Assembly: GCA_946487985.1 (NCBI GenBank)
Contig: CAMLUY010000001.1
Coordinates: 1-25,985, forward strand
DNA: 25,985 nucleotides
Origin: an uncultured Clostridia bacterium
GTDB taxonomy: Bacteria > Bacillota > Clostridia > Christensenellales > UBA1242
Direction: 5' to 3'
The notes below the pieces were generated by a model, which was not told the DNA's origin, did no database searches, and was given only the letters and a program-made list of their open reading frames with translations. The number at the start of each line of letters is the position of its first letter. Within the stretch, counting starts at the first letter, position 1. The position numbers were made by a program, and so were the translations under genes. Positions 13,819 to 23,346 of the stretch are shown here, piece after piece.

Positions 13819-15923
13819 CTTTCACTCCTGTAAACGCTGATTACATTCCTTATATTTCTGATAGCCGTCAAAGCACTGTCGAGCTCGTTTTTATTCTTGA
13901 CGTCAATACGCAGAGTGCAGATAAACGAATCGCCCACATCCTTTGCGTCAAAGCCCTTGATGTTGATTTTTAAGCCTGTGATCAGGCTGGTGAGTTTGGC
14001 AAGGTTGTTGTCCGCCTTTTCTGCGACTATTTTAATTGTGGCCGAGAATGTTGCATCCTCTTTTATCTGCCACTGAGCATCAATAAGCCTTTCGCTTTCA
14101 AGGAAGCGCAAGTTTGGGCAACTCTTTCGGTGAATCGTCACTCCTCTGCCGCGTGAGATGTAGCCAATGATATCATCGCCCTCAATCGGACTGCAACACC
14201 CTGCAAACCTGACAAGCATACCGCTGTCACCATCAACAAGCACGCCATCTTTATTGCGTTTGAGGTGTACCACATTTTCTACCTTTGGCAGAGAAATGTT
14301 ATCATTGTTGTAAAGATTTACAAGGCGTGCTGAAACTTGCATAGCGGTCAGCGAGCCAGAGCCAATCGCGGCATAAAGCTCATCAAGATTGTCCATGTTG
14401 TATCGGCGCAGTATTTCTGCCAGATACTCGTCTGTAAGAAGCTGAGCCATCGTGAAGCCCTTGTCTTGCACGGCCTGCGTAAGCATGCTTTTGCCAAAAC
14501 GAATATTGTCATCTTTGAGTTCAGTTTTGAAAAATGATTTTATTTTGCTTCGCGCTGATGGCGTGCGTACATATTTCAGCCAATCACGAGATGGACCTTT
14601 TGAATTTGACGATGTCAAAATCTCAACAATATCACCATTACAAAGCTGAGTTGTAATTGGACGCAGTTTACCATTGATTTTTGCGCCTACGCAGCTGTTG
14701 CCGATATCTGTGTGAATTGAATAGGCAAAATCGATTGCAGTCGCGCCTTCTGGAAATTCAATAACCCTGCCTTTTGGAGTTTGCACAATGATGACTCCGG
14801 CATAAAGGTCGCTTTTCAAAGTTTCGATAAAGTCGTCGTTTGACATGCTTTTTGCGTTTTCAATGGTCTGTCTGAACCATGTCAAACGATTATCAAAGTC
14901 GTCTTTTTTGTTCTTCTTTTCTTTGTAAAGCCAGTGCGCACAAACACCACCGAACTCAGACTCTTCATGCATTTTCTTGGTTCGGATTTGAATTTCAAGA
15001 GGATGCTGGTTTTCTGCAATAATCGTTGTATGCAGCGACTTGTAACCGTTCGGCTTTGGCGACGCGATATAGTCCTTGACTCGCCCTGCCATTGGCTTGT
15101 ATATGGCATGGACACGGCCAAGAACAGCGTAGCACTCTTCCACAGTGTCAACAATGACGCGCATTGCCAAGATGTCATAAATCTGGTCAAGCGTAAGGCT
15201 TTTATTGTGAAGCTTATTAAAAATTGAGGACACATGTTTGATGCGGCTTTGAATTTCACCATTTATTTTTAGGTCATCAAGTATTGCTTGCAGTCTTGAC
15301 TCGGTCAAAGCGAGTTGCTGTTCATGCTCTTCACGTTTGCTCTCAATAGTCGCTTTCAATCGGCTATATTCAACAGGATTTTCAAGTCTGATTACATTAT
15401 CATAAAGGTTTAGTTTGAGCTTATCAAGACCAAGGCGTTCTGCCAAAGGAACATGGATTTCTTTGACAAACTTTACAAAAAGCCACTGGCTCTCGTTCAA
15501 AGGTAGGTTAAGTTGTGAAATATCGTAGTATACGCCTGCAAGTTTGATAATAACCACGCGCATATCATTGCCCATTGCAATAAACATACGGCGTATGTCG
15601 TCGATCTCCTCGCTGAGTGTCAGCTTGTTGATGTCTTTGATTGACTTGTAATCGTCAACCATTTCTTTTTCTTCGTCATTCAGTTTTTCGCGAACCTGGT
15701 CACCATCTTCCGGAAAAAACTTGTAAAGCTGATACGTCAAAAATGCCATTACTGATGCTTTGTCAAGTTGAAGCTCAATGATAAAATCTAGTATGACTGA
15801 AATACGGTCATAGTTAAGGTCAAATGTCAAGATATGGTCAACTATGTCTTTTTCTCTTTCGGTAAGTGTGAAATTTTGGCAAACTTTATTGCGCACATCA
15901 CCTGCGATTACCTTGTCTGGCAT
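13812..15923 (-). CDS. rel: Long RelA/SpoT-family (p)ppGpp synthetase with degenerate hydrolase domain
   Basis: A 703-residue protein, somewhat shorter than the usual 730-740. The synthetase domain is intact: YDILAMRVIVD (249-259), GRVKDYIASPKPNGYKSLHT (280-299) and LEIQIRTKKMHEESEFG (309-325, catalytic Glu310). The RVKD at 281-284 is the RxKD form of bifunctional Rel. TGS (about 377-437), a CC-H-C zinc-finger region (Cys576, Cys577, His598, Cys602) and a C-terminal ACT domain (about 627-703) follow. The N-terminal HD hydrolase region lacks its key residues: the LHDxxED motif reads LTYQLYKFF (62-70) and LADRLHNMRTL reads LAGVYYDISQL (128-138). The enzyme should make but not degrade (p)ppGpp. 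It overlaps recJ by 26 nt and hemZ by 7 nt. Confidence 0.92.
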   Translation of the reverse strand: MPDKVIAGDVRNKVCQNFTLTEREKDIVDHILTFDLNYDRISVILDFIIELQLDKASVMAFLTYQLYKFFPEDGDQVREKLNDEEKEMVDDYKSIKDINKLTLSEEIDDIRRMFIAMGNDMRVVIIKLAGVYYDISQLNLPLNESQWLFVKFVKEIHVPLAERLGLDKLKLNLYDNVIRLENPVEYSRLKATIESKREEHEQQLALTESRLQAILDDLKINGEIQSRIKHVSSIFNKLHNKSLTLDQIYDILAMRVIVDTVEECYAVLGRVHAIYKPMAGRVKDYIASPKPNGYKSLHTTIIAENQHPLEIQIRTKKMHEESEFGGVCAHWLYKEKKNKKDDFDNRLTWFRQTIENAKSMSNDDFIETLKSDLYAGVIIVQTPKGRVIEFPEGATAIDFAYSIHTDIGNSCVGAKINGKLRPITTQLCNGDIVEILTSSNSKGPSRDWLKYVRTPSARSKIKSFFKTELKDDNIRFGKSMLTQAVQDKGFTMAQLLTDEYLAEILRRYNMDNLDELYAAIGSGSLTAMQVSARLVNLYNNDNISLPKVENVVHLKRNKDGVLVDGDSGMLVRFAGCCSPIEGDDIIGYISRGRGVTIHRKSCPNLRFLESERLIDAQWQIKEDATFSATIKIVAEKADNNLAKLTSLITGLKINIKGFDAKDVGDSFICTLRIDVKNKNELDSALTAIRNIRNVISVYRSERW

Positions 15924-18285
15924 TTTCTATTTCTCCTTTAAAAGTTGTTTTGAGCTGAGTCAGGCTGTTATATATTCTTGAATTTGTCAAATCGTTTTTT
16001 ACTGATTTGTTTACCCTGATAATCATCTGCTCATTATCGTCAACTGTGATTATGCCCAGCTGATTGAAAACCAAAAGCGCGGCATAAAAGGTTGAAAAGG
16101 ACAGCTGAGATTCTAGTGAGCATTGGTCATAAATTTCAAATACGTTATAGATGCTTTTCCCTGCCTTTGAGCACAAAGCACGATACACTTTGCCGAACGC
16201 GCCACGCGAAAGGTCAATGCCTGCGAATTTACGAGGATCACCGCCTTTTTCTGCTGGCACAAAAATCTCAGCATCTGTAACACGATTCAGTGCGGCAATA
16301 TACTTTTTGTCAAGCACAGGCGACAGGAAGATGATCTTGGTAAAGTTCTTTGCCCAAGCCAGTCCTTTTGGCGACAGCAAGATGGAGTTGTAGCCAATCT
16401 CTTTGTCTTCATATATGCCAAAATGATATATGCCCTGCGTGTTGTAAGTGCGAGCAAATTCAACATAGTCAAAGCATGAATATGTGACAAAGCATGTGCC
16501 AAACACCGTAGTATTTGTTCCGCCTACGAATGAAAGAAGCTGGCTTTGCGGATATAAAGTGTATTTCGCATCTGAATTGCCATTGATGACAAGTTGATTC
16601 AGCTCGATCGAATTAAGCTTTTTGTACGCGTCATCGACTATGAAGCTGCCGCCATCAAACTTGTCAACAATCCCTTTTGAAGAATGAGGCTGAAATTCGA
16701 AGATGAATGACTTGTTGCGCGAGAAGACAATCTTGACAATGTTGTCAATAAAATTAAAGTACGTTAGGTTTAGCTTGCCCACCTTGATGTTTGCATGCTG
16801 AGGGAACTTTTTCATTGGCAGGATTTCTGCATCATGGACGGTAATTTTGAACTTTGGCCTTGGATTTGCGCAGCCATATGGTTCAAGCAGTGCAAGTCCT
16901 TTCAAAAGCTCGGGCGACACTTCCTCTTCTGTGATGTCTTGGTCGTAATACTCAATAGGAATAAACACTTCATCATTGATCGAGTTGAGGGCAAAAGAAT
17001 TAATCTTTTGGCTGAAAAGCTCATAGTTTGAACGTTTGAGTGATAATCCCGCTGCCATCGAGTGCCCACCAAAAGTTTCCAGTATATCTTTGAGCGAGGA
17101 AAGCAGCTGGTGAATGTTGATGTCGTCAATGCTTCGACCCGAGCCGCTGAGAAGCTCTCCTTCTTGGGCAAACAAAAATACTGGTTTGTGATATTTCTCT
17201 ACAAGTCGCGAGCAGACAATTCCAAGCACGCCTTTATCCCAGGCTTTTGAAGCAAGAGTAATCACGCGCTGATTTTTCATGTCTACTCGGCATAACGCTT
17301 TTTCGCAGTCGTCATATATCTTGTTGCAAATTTCCTGTCTGCGCGTATTGTGAACCTTTATCTTTTCGAGGCAGGACTTAACCTTCACTGGGTCGGTTTC
17401 AAAATAGACTTTAAGCGAATCGACAGCATCGCCCATTCGACCAGATGCGTTAAGTTTCGGGCCAATCTTAAAAGAAATGTCTGTCGCATTTGGCTTGGCA
17501 ACCGAAATATCATATTCCTTGAACATCATTTTTAGTCCAATCGGCAGATATTTATCGCACAACTTCAAGCCGCGTGAAACTATTGTCCTGTTTTCGCCAA
17601 TGAGCGGAACAATGTCAACGATTGTTGCTATGGCTGCAACAGGCAAAAATTGTTCAGCTTCCTTTGAACCAAGAAGTGCCTCGGCAAACTTGTATGCAAC
17701 CCCTGTACCACAGAGCTCGCGAAAAGGATATTGTTGCCCCTCAATTTTTGCATTGACAACAACTGTATCTGGAATTGTTTCTGGTATTTCATGGTGGTCG
17801 GTGACCATGATTTCGATGCCTAGGTTTTTCGCATACTCTATTTCTTGCGCGCAAGAAATACCACAGTCGACTGTGATAATCAGATTTGGTGAAAATTTGC
17901 TTGCTATTTTATCAATGACAGCATTGGTCAAGCCGTAGCCGTCAATATAGCGGTTTGGCAGATAAAAGTCTGCATTGATGCCATACAAAGCGAGGGCTTT
18001 AATCATAATTGATGTCGCGCTCACGCCATCGACATCATAATCGCCGAAAATAAGCACTTTGTCGTTCAGCTCTTTGGCAAGTTTTACCCTATTGACAAGT
18101 TCCTGCATGCCATTCAACAAAAATGGATTGTGCATGGTTTTTGGGTTTAAAAATTCTTCTATTTCTTTGTCAGTGTTGATACCTCGTGAAAGAATTAAGT
18201 CCATGATCCGAGGTGGTAAATTAAATTTTTGTGCAAAATGCTCTACTTTATCGGCGTCTTTATTGAAAAATTTTTTAAATATCAT
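15898..18285 (-). CDS. recJ: Single-stranded-DNA-specific exonuclease RecJ
   Basis: A 795-residue DHH-family 5' to 3' exonuclease used in recombination and mismatch or base excision repair. The metal-binding motifs are GDYDVDGVSATS (Asp82, 84, 86), TVDCGIS (Asp140) and TDHHEIP (163-165). The DHHA1 part has GSGRS and FGGHSMAAGL. An OB-like segment (EPYGCANPRPKF onward) follows, then a Firmicute-type C-terminal extension of about 230 residues with no motif I recognise. Length matches Bacillus RecJ (YrvE). The ATG at 18285 has AAAGGCG upstream, a modest site. It is the first gene of the recJ-rel-hemZ operon and has its own promoter. Confidence 0.94.
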   Translation of the reverse strand: MIFKKFFNKDADKVEHFAQKFNLPPRIMDLILSRGINTDKEIEEFLNPKTMHNPFLLNGMQELVNRVKLAKELNDKVLIFGDYDVDGVSATSIMIKALALYGINADFYLPNRYIDGYGLTNAVIDKIASKFSPNLIITVDCGISCAQEIEYAKNLGIEIMVTDHHEIPETIPDTVVVNAKIEGQQYPFRELCGTGVAYKFAEALLGSKEAEQFLPVAAIATIVDIVPLIGENRTIVSRGLKLCDKYLPIGLKMMFKEYDISVAKPNATDISFKIGPKLNASGRMGDAVDSLKVYFETDPVKVKSCLEKIKVHNTRRQEICNKIYDDCEKALCRVDMKNQRVITLASKAWDKGVLGIVCSRLVEKYHKPVFLFAQEGELLSGSGRSIDDINIHQLLSSLKDILETFGGHSMAAGLSLKRSNYELFSQKINSFALNSINDEVFIPIEYYDQDITEEEVSPELLKGLALLEPYGCANPRPKFKITVHDAEILPMKKFPQHANIKVGKLNLTYFNFIDNIVKIVFSRNKSFIFEFQPHSSKGIVDKFDGGSFIVDDAYKKLNSIELNQLVINGNSDAKYTLYPQSQLLSFVGGTNTTVFGTCFVTYSCFDYVEFARTYNTQGIYHFGIYEDKEIGYNSILLSPKGLAWAKNFTKIIFLSPVLDKKYIAALNRVTDAEIFVPAEKGGDPRKFAGIDLSRGAFGKVYRALCSKAGKSIYNVFEIYDQCSLESQLSFSTFYAALLVFNQLGIITVDDNEQMIIRVNKSVKNDLTNSRIYNSLTQLKTTFKGEIENARQGNRR

Positions 18286-18310
18286 AAATTACGCCTTTAT
18301 TTATGATTAT

Positions 18311-18339
18311 ATTATATTAAATCGCTATTGAATTGGCAA
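18311..18339 (-). promoter_or_regulatory. recJ-rel-hemZ promoter
   Basis: On the minus strand TTGCCA (18339-18334), a 17 bp spacer and TATAAT (18316-18311). A second TATAAT follows directly (18311-18306). The promoter is embedded in an inverted repeat. Confidence 0.8.
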
Positions 18340-18346
18340 GCGATTT
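18319..18346. repeat. Inverted repeat over the recJ promoter, candidate operator
   Basis: AAATCGCT (18319-18326) and AGCGATTT (18339-18346) are perfect 8 bp complements 20 bp apart centre to centre, about two helical turns. One arm borders the -35 box and the other lies in the spacer. A dimeric repressor could bind here; nothing else supports this. Confidence 0.45.
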
Positions 18347-18369
18347 TCATATAAAAGTTTTGTTGGCAC

Positions 18370-18393
18370 AAAAAAAGTCGGTTGCCCGACTTT
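18370..18393 (-). terminator. Terminator of the dnaG-rpoD-zinc-ribbon operon
   Basis: AAAGTCGG (18374-18381), loop TTGC, CCGACTTT (18386-18393). On the minus strand the hairpin is followed by a T-run (18376-18370). It lies between the stop at 18447 and the recJ promoter. Confidence 0.85.
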
Positions 18394-18446
18394 GTAACTT
18401 TATAGCCTGTGCGGCCGAAAAATTTTGAAAAATTTTGTTTTTTTGA

Positions 18447-19145
18447 CTAATCTTTATAAATAATACGTCTGCAATGTTCGCAGGAAAGAATGCCTTCGCT
18501 TTCAAGTTTTGAAATATTTGCATAAGGCAGTTCGATATGACAGCCGCCGCAAGAATTGTTTCTAAGTGGAACAATCACTGGAAAAATATTTTCGTGACGG
18601 CGCTTTTGATAGGCGTCCATCAGTTTGCTGTCAACAGTTTTTGCAAGAACTGCCAGTTTTTTTGCAAGCTCATCTTTCTTGCTTTCAACAGACTCAACAT
18701 CTTTTTCGTATGCCGTTTTGCTGGCGTTGTACTGAGCTTTGGCGCTGTTGAATGTTTTGATTGTCTTATTGAACTCGGCAAGCACAGCGTTGATGTTTTC
18801 GGCAAGTGCTGTAAGGTTTTTGTCAAGAATTACCAGATTTTGCGAAAGCTTATCTTTTAGTGTTGTGAGTTTTGCAATTTCAGCGCTTGACATTTTAGAC
18901 AAGTCTTTTGACATGAACTCGTTAATTTTGTCCTGCTGAATTTGAAATTGCTTTTTCATTTTTTCAATGTCTGCAAGAAGCACTCCTGCTTTTTTTTCAA
19001 GCTGCAACGACTTCTCTTGCGCAGCACGCATGCTTTCATGCATCTCTTCTGCCTTGCGCTTGTTTTCATTGCTTCTAATTTGACGTTCAATATTGTAAAG
19101 CTCGCGATCTAAATTTTGATAGTTGAGTATTTGTGTAAAATCCAT
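18447..19145 (-). CDS. Coiled-coil protein with C-terminal C4 zinc ribbon (COG1579-like)
   Basis: A 232-residue protein. Residues about 10-180 are a long coiled coil rich in Lys, Glu, Ala and Leu. The C-terminus carries two Cys pairs, CGGCHIELP and CEHCRRIIY, which form a C4 zinc ribbon. This is the layout of the DUF164/COG1579 family of predicted nucleic-acid-binding proteins, whose exact role is unknown to me. The ATG at 19145 has AAAGGAGAAAG upstream. It starts 21 nt after rpoD and is the last gene of the dnaG-rpoD operon, a common neighbour in Clostridia. A link to transcription or replication is inference from context. Confidence 0.85.
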   Translation of the reverse strand: MDFTQILNYQNLDRELYNIERQIRSNENKRKAEEMHESMRAAQEKSLQLEKKAGVLLADIEKMKKQFQIQQDKINEFMSKDLSKMSSAEIAKLTTLKDKLSQNLVILDKNLTALAENINAVLAEFNKTIKTFNSAKAQYNASKTAYEKDVESVESKKDELAKKLAVLAKTVDSKLMDAYQKRRHENIFPVIVPLRNNSCGGCHIELPYANISKLESEGILSCEHCRRIIYKD

Positions 19146-19166
19146 TCTTTCTCCTTTTTAATAAAA

Positions 19167-20228
19167 TTAATTGATAAAGTCAACAAGTTTTTTGCTACGG
19201 TTTGGGTGTTTGAGTTTTCGCAGAGCTTTGGCTTCAATCTGACGAATACGCTCACGAGTAACGCTGAACTCTCTGCCCACCTCTTCAAGGGTCTTTGCTT
19301 TTCCGTCTATAAGGCCATATCGCTCGCGAATTACCTGCTGCTCACGCGGAGTAAGCGTATCAATGACGGCAAGCAGCTGCTCATGAAGAAGCTTTTGTGA
19401 AGCAACTTCCATCGGGCTCTTGGCTGATTCGTCTTCGATGAAGTCGCTCATCTTGCTGTCTTCCTCTTCGCCGATTGGGGTTTCAAGCGATACAGGGTCG
19501 AGTGCGCTTTTTTGTATTTCCACTACTTTATTTTCACTTATGCCCATAGCTTCGGCGACCTCTTCAACCGTCGGCTCGCGAGAAAGCTTTTGAGTCAACT
19601 GGCGAACTGTGCGGCCATATCTATTGATGGTTTCTACCATATGAACAGGCAGGCGTATGGTTCGCGACTGGTCGGCAATAGCACGCGTGATTGCCTGTTT
19701 TATCCACCATGTTGCATAAGTTGAAAATCTGAAACCCTTTGTGTAGTCAAACTTTTCAACTGCACGCAAAAGTCCCATGTTGCCCTCTTGAATAAGGTCA
19801 AGAAATGCAAGCGAGTTGGTGCTTGCCCATCTTTTTGCGATAGACACAACAAGGCGCAAGTTTGCCTGGCAAAGTCTGGCTTTTGCCTCTTCATCGCCAT
19901 CAAGGATTCTTTTTGCAAGTTCAATCTCTTCATCAGATGAAAGCAGTGGCACTTTGCCAATATCTTTCAAATACATCTTAACTGGGTCGTCAACAGAAGA
20001 AAAACCTGAAAAATTCTCAATATCACCAAGACCTTCATCGCTTTCAGCGTCTGTTTTGAGTATTTTGATTTTATGGCTTTCAAGCTTTTTGATGAATTTT
20101 TGGATTTCCTGAGCTGAAAGGTCATATTTGAGAAGCCTGTAATACACGTCTTCTTCATTTATTGAGCCCTTTTTTGTCGCTACATCAAAAATGCGCTTCA
20201 TTTCAATGTCTATTTTATTATCTGACAT
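19167..20228 (-). CDS. rpoD: Primary sigma factor RpoD (SigA)
   Basis: A 353-residue housekeeping sigma factor. Order of parts: short region 1.1-like N-terminus ([20 protein letters not shown]), region 1.2 ([17 protein letters not shown]), region 2 ([48 protein letters not shown]), region 3 ([12 protein letters not shown]) and region 4 ([35 protein letters not shown]). Region 2.4 and 4.2 residues are the normal ones, consistent with the TTGACA/TATAAT promoters in this window. The ATG at 20228 has GGAGG upstream. It overlaps dnaG by 11 nt. Confidence 0.97.
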   Translation of the reverse strand: MSDNKIDIEMKRIFDVATKKGSINEEDVYYRLLKYDLSAQEIQKFIKKLESHKIKILKTDAESDEGLGDIENFSGFSSVDDPVKMYLKDIGKVPLLSSDEEIELAKRILDGDEEAKARLCQANLRLVVSIAKRWASTNSLAFLDLIQEGNMGLLRAVEKFDYTKGFRFSTYATWWIKQAITRAIADQSRTIRLPVHMVETINRYGRTVRQLTQKLSREPTVEEVAEAMGISENKVVEIQKSALDPVSLETPIGEEEDSKMSDFIEDESAKSPMEVASQKLLHEQLLAVIDTLTPREQQVIRERYGLIDGKAKTLEEVGREFSVTRERIRQIEAKALRKLKHPNRSKKLVDFIN

Positions 20229-21993
20229 AAAATTCCTCCAATTTCCTTTCTTTCAGCGCTTTTGTTGCAGCGCTTAATTCCTGCACAATCTTCTTGCGTT
20301 CGTCGCTGTCAGTGCAATTATTGAACTGCTCTGTCAGTGCGGTTTGTTTGTTGACCAGCTCTTGGCTGACGATAAGCCACAGGCATTCATCAAAATATTG
20401 CTTGCCATTGCCTTGATACTCTGAAAAATCCATGTTTAGGCAGTCTTTCAAAACAGGTTCATTTTCAATGTCGAAATAGTCAAAGTACGACGAGATGGAT
20501 ATGCCTTCTTCGGCCTTTTCAATGACCTCTTTGTATCTTGGCAGCAGCCTTTTGTAATCTATTTTTTTATTGACAAAATCCTTCTTGTGAATAAGCGAAC
20601 TGAGTAAAAACTTTATAGCTCTAATATTGCCATTTTCACGTGCAATTAAAACATTTTCATCGGTTTTGTCATCTGTTTTTGGAGCTGCTTGTCCGCCTTT
20701 TATTTTTTCAAGGTCACGCCGCAAAATATCGATAGGTATGCCTGTCAAATCTCGCACTTTTTCAAGGTAAGGATCTTCTTCGCTGCTTGAACCAATCTTG
20801 GCGATGAAGCCAAGCGCTGCAAGCGCGAACTTGCCCTTTTCGTTCGGTTTTTTCAGGTCATAGTTTTTCTGCTCATTTTTTATCAAGAAGTCGGTTACTG
20901 GCAAAGCGTTGTTGATAAGATTTTGCAGATATTCTTTGCCGTAAAGTTTCAAGATTTCATCAGGATCATGCTTGTCCGGAAGGGATACAACTGTGGTATT
21001 AAATCCCTCAGCTTTCAGTATGTCAATGCTTTTTATGGTAGCCTTGACGCCTGCGGTATCACCATCAAAACAAAGGACTACATTATTTGAAAGCTTTTTG
21101 AGTTCGTGCGCGTTTTCTTTGGTTAGCGCCGTGCCCATGCATGCTACGGTAGATTTGAAACCTGCCCTGTGCATGGCAATTACATCAATCTGGCCTTCGA
21201 CAATGATTATTTTATCAAGCCCGCCCTGTTGTTTGAGAGCTTTGACAAGGTTGATACCAAAGACCACTCTGCCTTTTTGGAAAAGTATTGTTTCAGCGGT
21301 GTTCTTGTATTTTGCGAAGTCAGACTTGCCAAGCACGCGTGCACTGAAACCAACGCACTCACCAAATGAATTGAAAATTGGAAATACCAGTCTTTCTGCC
21401 ATAACGTCGTAGTATCTGCCATTTTTACATTGTGCAACGCCAGCGTCTAGCATTTCGCGATATGTAAAGTCCTGCTTTTTAAGATAATCGATCATCTCTG
21501 TCCAGTTGATTGAATAGCCAAGTTTGAAATCTTCAAGCTCATGCCGTGTAAAATTCCTTGTTTTTATGTATTCTTGTGCAGGCTTTGCAACTGGCAGGTA
21601 AAGATTTTGCATATAATGTTTGTATGTTGCGTCAAGCAGTTTGAGCAGCCTGTCTTTTGTATGTTTTTTCTGTAAGATATCTTTTTCACCTGTAAGCGCA
21701 GGAACTTCCATGCCTGCATTCTTTGCCAAGATTTTCACAGCCTCTGAAAAATCGCAGGATTCATATTTCATCACGAAGGAAATTACATCACCAGTTTCTT
21801 TGCAACCAAAGCAATAAAAAAGGCCTTCATCACTGACAGAAAAAGATGGCGTTTTTTCATTGTGAAATGGGCAACACCCCCAATATCTGCCGCCTTTCTT
21901 TTCAAGATGAACATACTTCCCGATAACTGAAACAATATCATTCTTTTGTTTCAAAAGTTGTAGCCAATCAGCCGAATAGCCTCTGTTTTGCAA
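20218..21993 (-). CDS. dnaG: DNA primase DnaG
   Basis: A 591-residue primase that makes RNA primers for replication. The N-terminal CHC2 zinc domain has [11 protein letters not shown] (Cys41, His44) and [11 protein letters not shown] (Cys61, Cys64). The Toprim core has [17 protein letters not shown] (catalytic Glu) and [12 protein letters not shown] (Asp pair). The C-terminal part (about residues 440-591) is the helicase-binding region, poorly conserved as usual. The start appears to be TTG at 21993, with AGGGG 9 nt upstream; the N-terminus [25 protein letters not shown], read in two parts, fits the family and no ATG fits. It is the first gene of the dnaG-rpoD operon. Confidence 0.95.
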   Translation of the reverse strand: MQNRGYSADWLQLLKQKNDIVSVIGKYVHLEKKGGRYWGCCPFHNEKTPSFSVSDEGLFYCFGCKETGDVISFVMKYESCDFSEAVKILAKNAGMEVPALTGEKDILQKKHTKDRLLKLLDATYKHYMQNLYLPVAKPAQEYIKTRNFTRHELEDFKLGYSINWTEMIDYLKKQDFTYREMLDAGVAQCKNGRYYDVMAERLVFPIFNSFGECVGFSARVLGKSDFAKYKNTAETILFQKGRVVFGINLVKALKQQGGLDKIIIVEGQIDVIAMHRAGFKSTVACMGTALTKENAHELKKLSNNVVLCFDGDTAGVKATIKSIDILKAEGFNTTVVSLPDKHDPDEILKLYGKEYLQNLINNALPVTDFLIKNEQKNYDLKKPNEKGKFALAALGFIAKIGSSSEEDPYLEKVRDLTGIPIDILRRDLEKIKGGQAAPKTDDKTDENVLIARENGNIRAIKFLLSSLIHKKDFVNKKIDYKRLLPRYKEVIEKAEEGISISSYFDYFDIENEPVLKDCLNMDFSEYQGNGKQYFDECLWLIVSQELVNKQTALTEQFNNCTDSDERKKIVQELSAATKALKERKLEEFYVR

Positions 21994-22027
21994 GACAAAA
22001 TACCCCTAAAATATGTCGTTTAATCTT

Positions 22028-22033
22028 ATTATA
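22028..22033 (-). promoter_or_regulatory. Candidate -10 box for dnaG
   Basis: TATAAT on the minus strand, about 35 nt upstream of the TTG start. No good -35 lies 16-18 bp upstream; TTTACA is present but 22 bp away. The rest of 21994-22205 is A/T-rich without visible genes. Confidence 0.45.
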
Positions 22034-22205
22034 CTACAAACTTTCCAAATTTCCTTGTAAAAAATCAAAAAATTTACCAAAATTTAAAATATATTGATAT
22101 AAAAACAGAACATTATTGAGTTTTTGTGATTTTGCACGCCTTTTTCAAGCCCAAAACAGGCTGTTTGTGACATATTTGAAAGTCAAAATACTAGATGTTG
22201 AGAGG

Positions 22206-22868
22206 TTATATCAGTCCGCCATTAAGATAGACGCTGGGTATTTCGCCAACGATTATGCTTTCACACAGCAGCACTTCAAGTGTAGTGGTAAAATTTCTTG
22301 TCATGGCTGGCAGTACCATACCTGCAACAGAAGACACTTCAAAATACAGTCGGTGATGTGTTTGATTTATTCCTGCCGCATTAAAATTAGAGTGCACAGC
22401 GGTGTTTACCGTTCCAACAGGCACAAGCTTTACAGAAATATCAGGCCCAATCCCATAAAGAAATGGTATGCCAGTAAAAGTGCCCAGCGCGATGTTTATC
22501 CCTTCACTGCTTAAAGAGTTGAATTTGTCTTGAACGCCTTTGGTAATCTCTCTAATAATGACGTTTATTGTCACAGTATCAATTTCAATAAGCTCGACCT
22601 TATTTGAATTTGAAGAATAGGTTATTTTTACAAGATCGCTGTAAGTAAGATTGCCCTCTTTCATTACATCGCCGACCACCTCTGAGATTGCGCTTGTGGC
22701 AACCGAACGGATTTTTTCTTCACTCAACTTTACAATTATTGGGCACACAACTTTAATGTAATAAAAAAAGATTAGTGCGATTATTACCAGCACTACTGCA
22801 AAAAATATACGCACCTTGGTTTTTGCAGACAATCTTTTTTTGTTTTTGATTTTGAGGCGCTGCTCCAT
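22206..22868 (-). CDS. yunB: Sporulation protein YunB
   Basis: A 220-residue protein of the YunB sporulation family. A basic N-terminus (KIKNKKRLSAKTK) precedes one membrane segment (about residues 20-40, RIFFAVVLVIIALIFFYYI). The outer part has SEEKIRSVATSAISEVV, IDTVTINVIIREI, GTFTGIPFLYGIGPDISVKL and TTLEVLLCESIIVGEIPSVY, all typical. In B. subtilis yunB belongs to the mother-cell sigma-E regulon and is needed for efficient sporulation. The start at 22868 is the only plausible one, but no Shine-Dalgarno sequence precedes it: TATATTAATAA lies directly upstream. It sits 100 nt behind spoVAE, so it may have its own promoter. Confidence 0.88.
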   Translation of the reverse strand: MEQRLKIKNKKRLSAKTKVRIFFAVVLVIIALIFFYYIKVVCPIIVKLSEEKIRSVATSAISEVVGDVMKEGNLTYSDLVKITYSSNSNKVELIEIDTVTINVIIREITKGVQDKFNSLSSEGINIALGTFTGIPFLYGIGPDISVKLVPVGTVNTAVHSNFNAAGINQTHHRLYFEVSSVAGMVLPAMTRNFTTTLEVLLCESIIVGEIPSVYLNGGLI

Positions 22869-22968
22869 TTATTAATATATATGAGTCGCTGCTTCAAAAA
22901 TTGCCATAAATCTTTATCTTTGAAGAACGGCGTATATAGTATTCTGTTTGATATACAAAACACTGTAA

Positions 22969-23325
22969 TTAGTTTTTTGTTTTAGATTTGAATATCAATG
23001 CGAATATGAAAGCAAACAGTACGGCAGCCGCAATACCACCAGCAGTAGCTTCAAGCCCGCCAGTGAATGCACCCAGAAGCCCTTTTGCGGCAACGGCTGA
23101 CATTGCCCCCTTGGCAAGAGATGCGCCAAAGCCAATAATAGGCACATTTATGCCCGCTTTTGCAAATTCAGATATCGGGTCAAAAATGTTGAATGCCTGT
23201 AAAAGAACGCCAATGAGGACAAATGTAACCAAGATTCTTGCCGAAGTAATGTTTGTATAAATGATAAGCACTTGACCGAGCATACATATGAAGCCGCCAA
23301 TTAAAAACACCCATAAATAATACAT
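22969..23325 (-). CDS. spoVAE: Stage V sporulation protein AE
   Basis: A 118-residue integral membrane protein of the SpoVA channel, which moves dipicolinic acid with calcium into the spore and releases it at germination. It has about four hydrophobic segments: 4-24, 31-48, a central glycine/alanine-rich part with NVPIIGFGASLAKGAM (60-75), and 97-113. The PIIGFGASLAKGA motif is shared with SpoVAC-type proteins (PITGFSNS). The ATG at 23325 has GAGGTGA upstream. It follows spoVAD by 21 nt. Expression in the developing forespore under sigma-G is typical of the family; no clear sigma-G site was identified. Confidence 0.93.
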   Translation of the reverse strand: MYYLWVFLIGGFICMLGQVLIIYTNITSARILVTFVLIGVLLQAFNIFDPISEFAKAGINVPIIGFGASLAKGAMSAVAAKGLLGAFTGGLEATAGGIAAAVLFAFIFALIFKSKTKN

Positions 23326-23346
23326 ATTTCACCTCTTTTTAAAAAA

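Noticed and set aside
20218..20228. Frameshift or fusion between dnaG and rpoD
   Set aside because: Both proteins are complete; the 11 nt overlap is a normal coupled junction.
22148..22162. Terminator after yunB (AGCC/GGCT hairpin)
   Set aside because: The stem is only 4 bp and no T-run follows on the minus strand.
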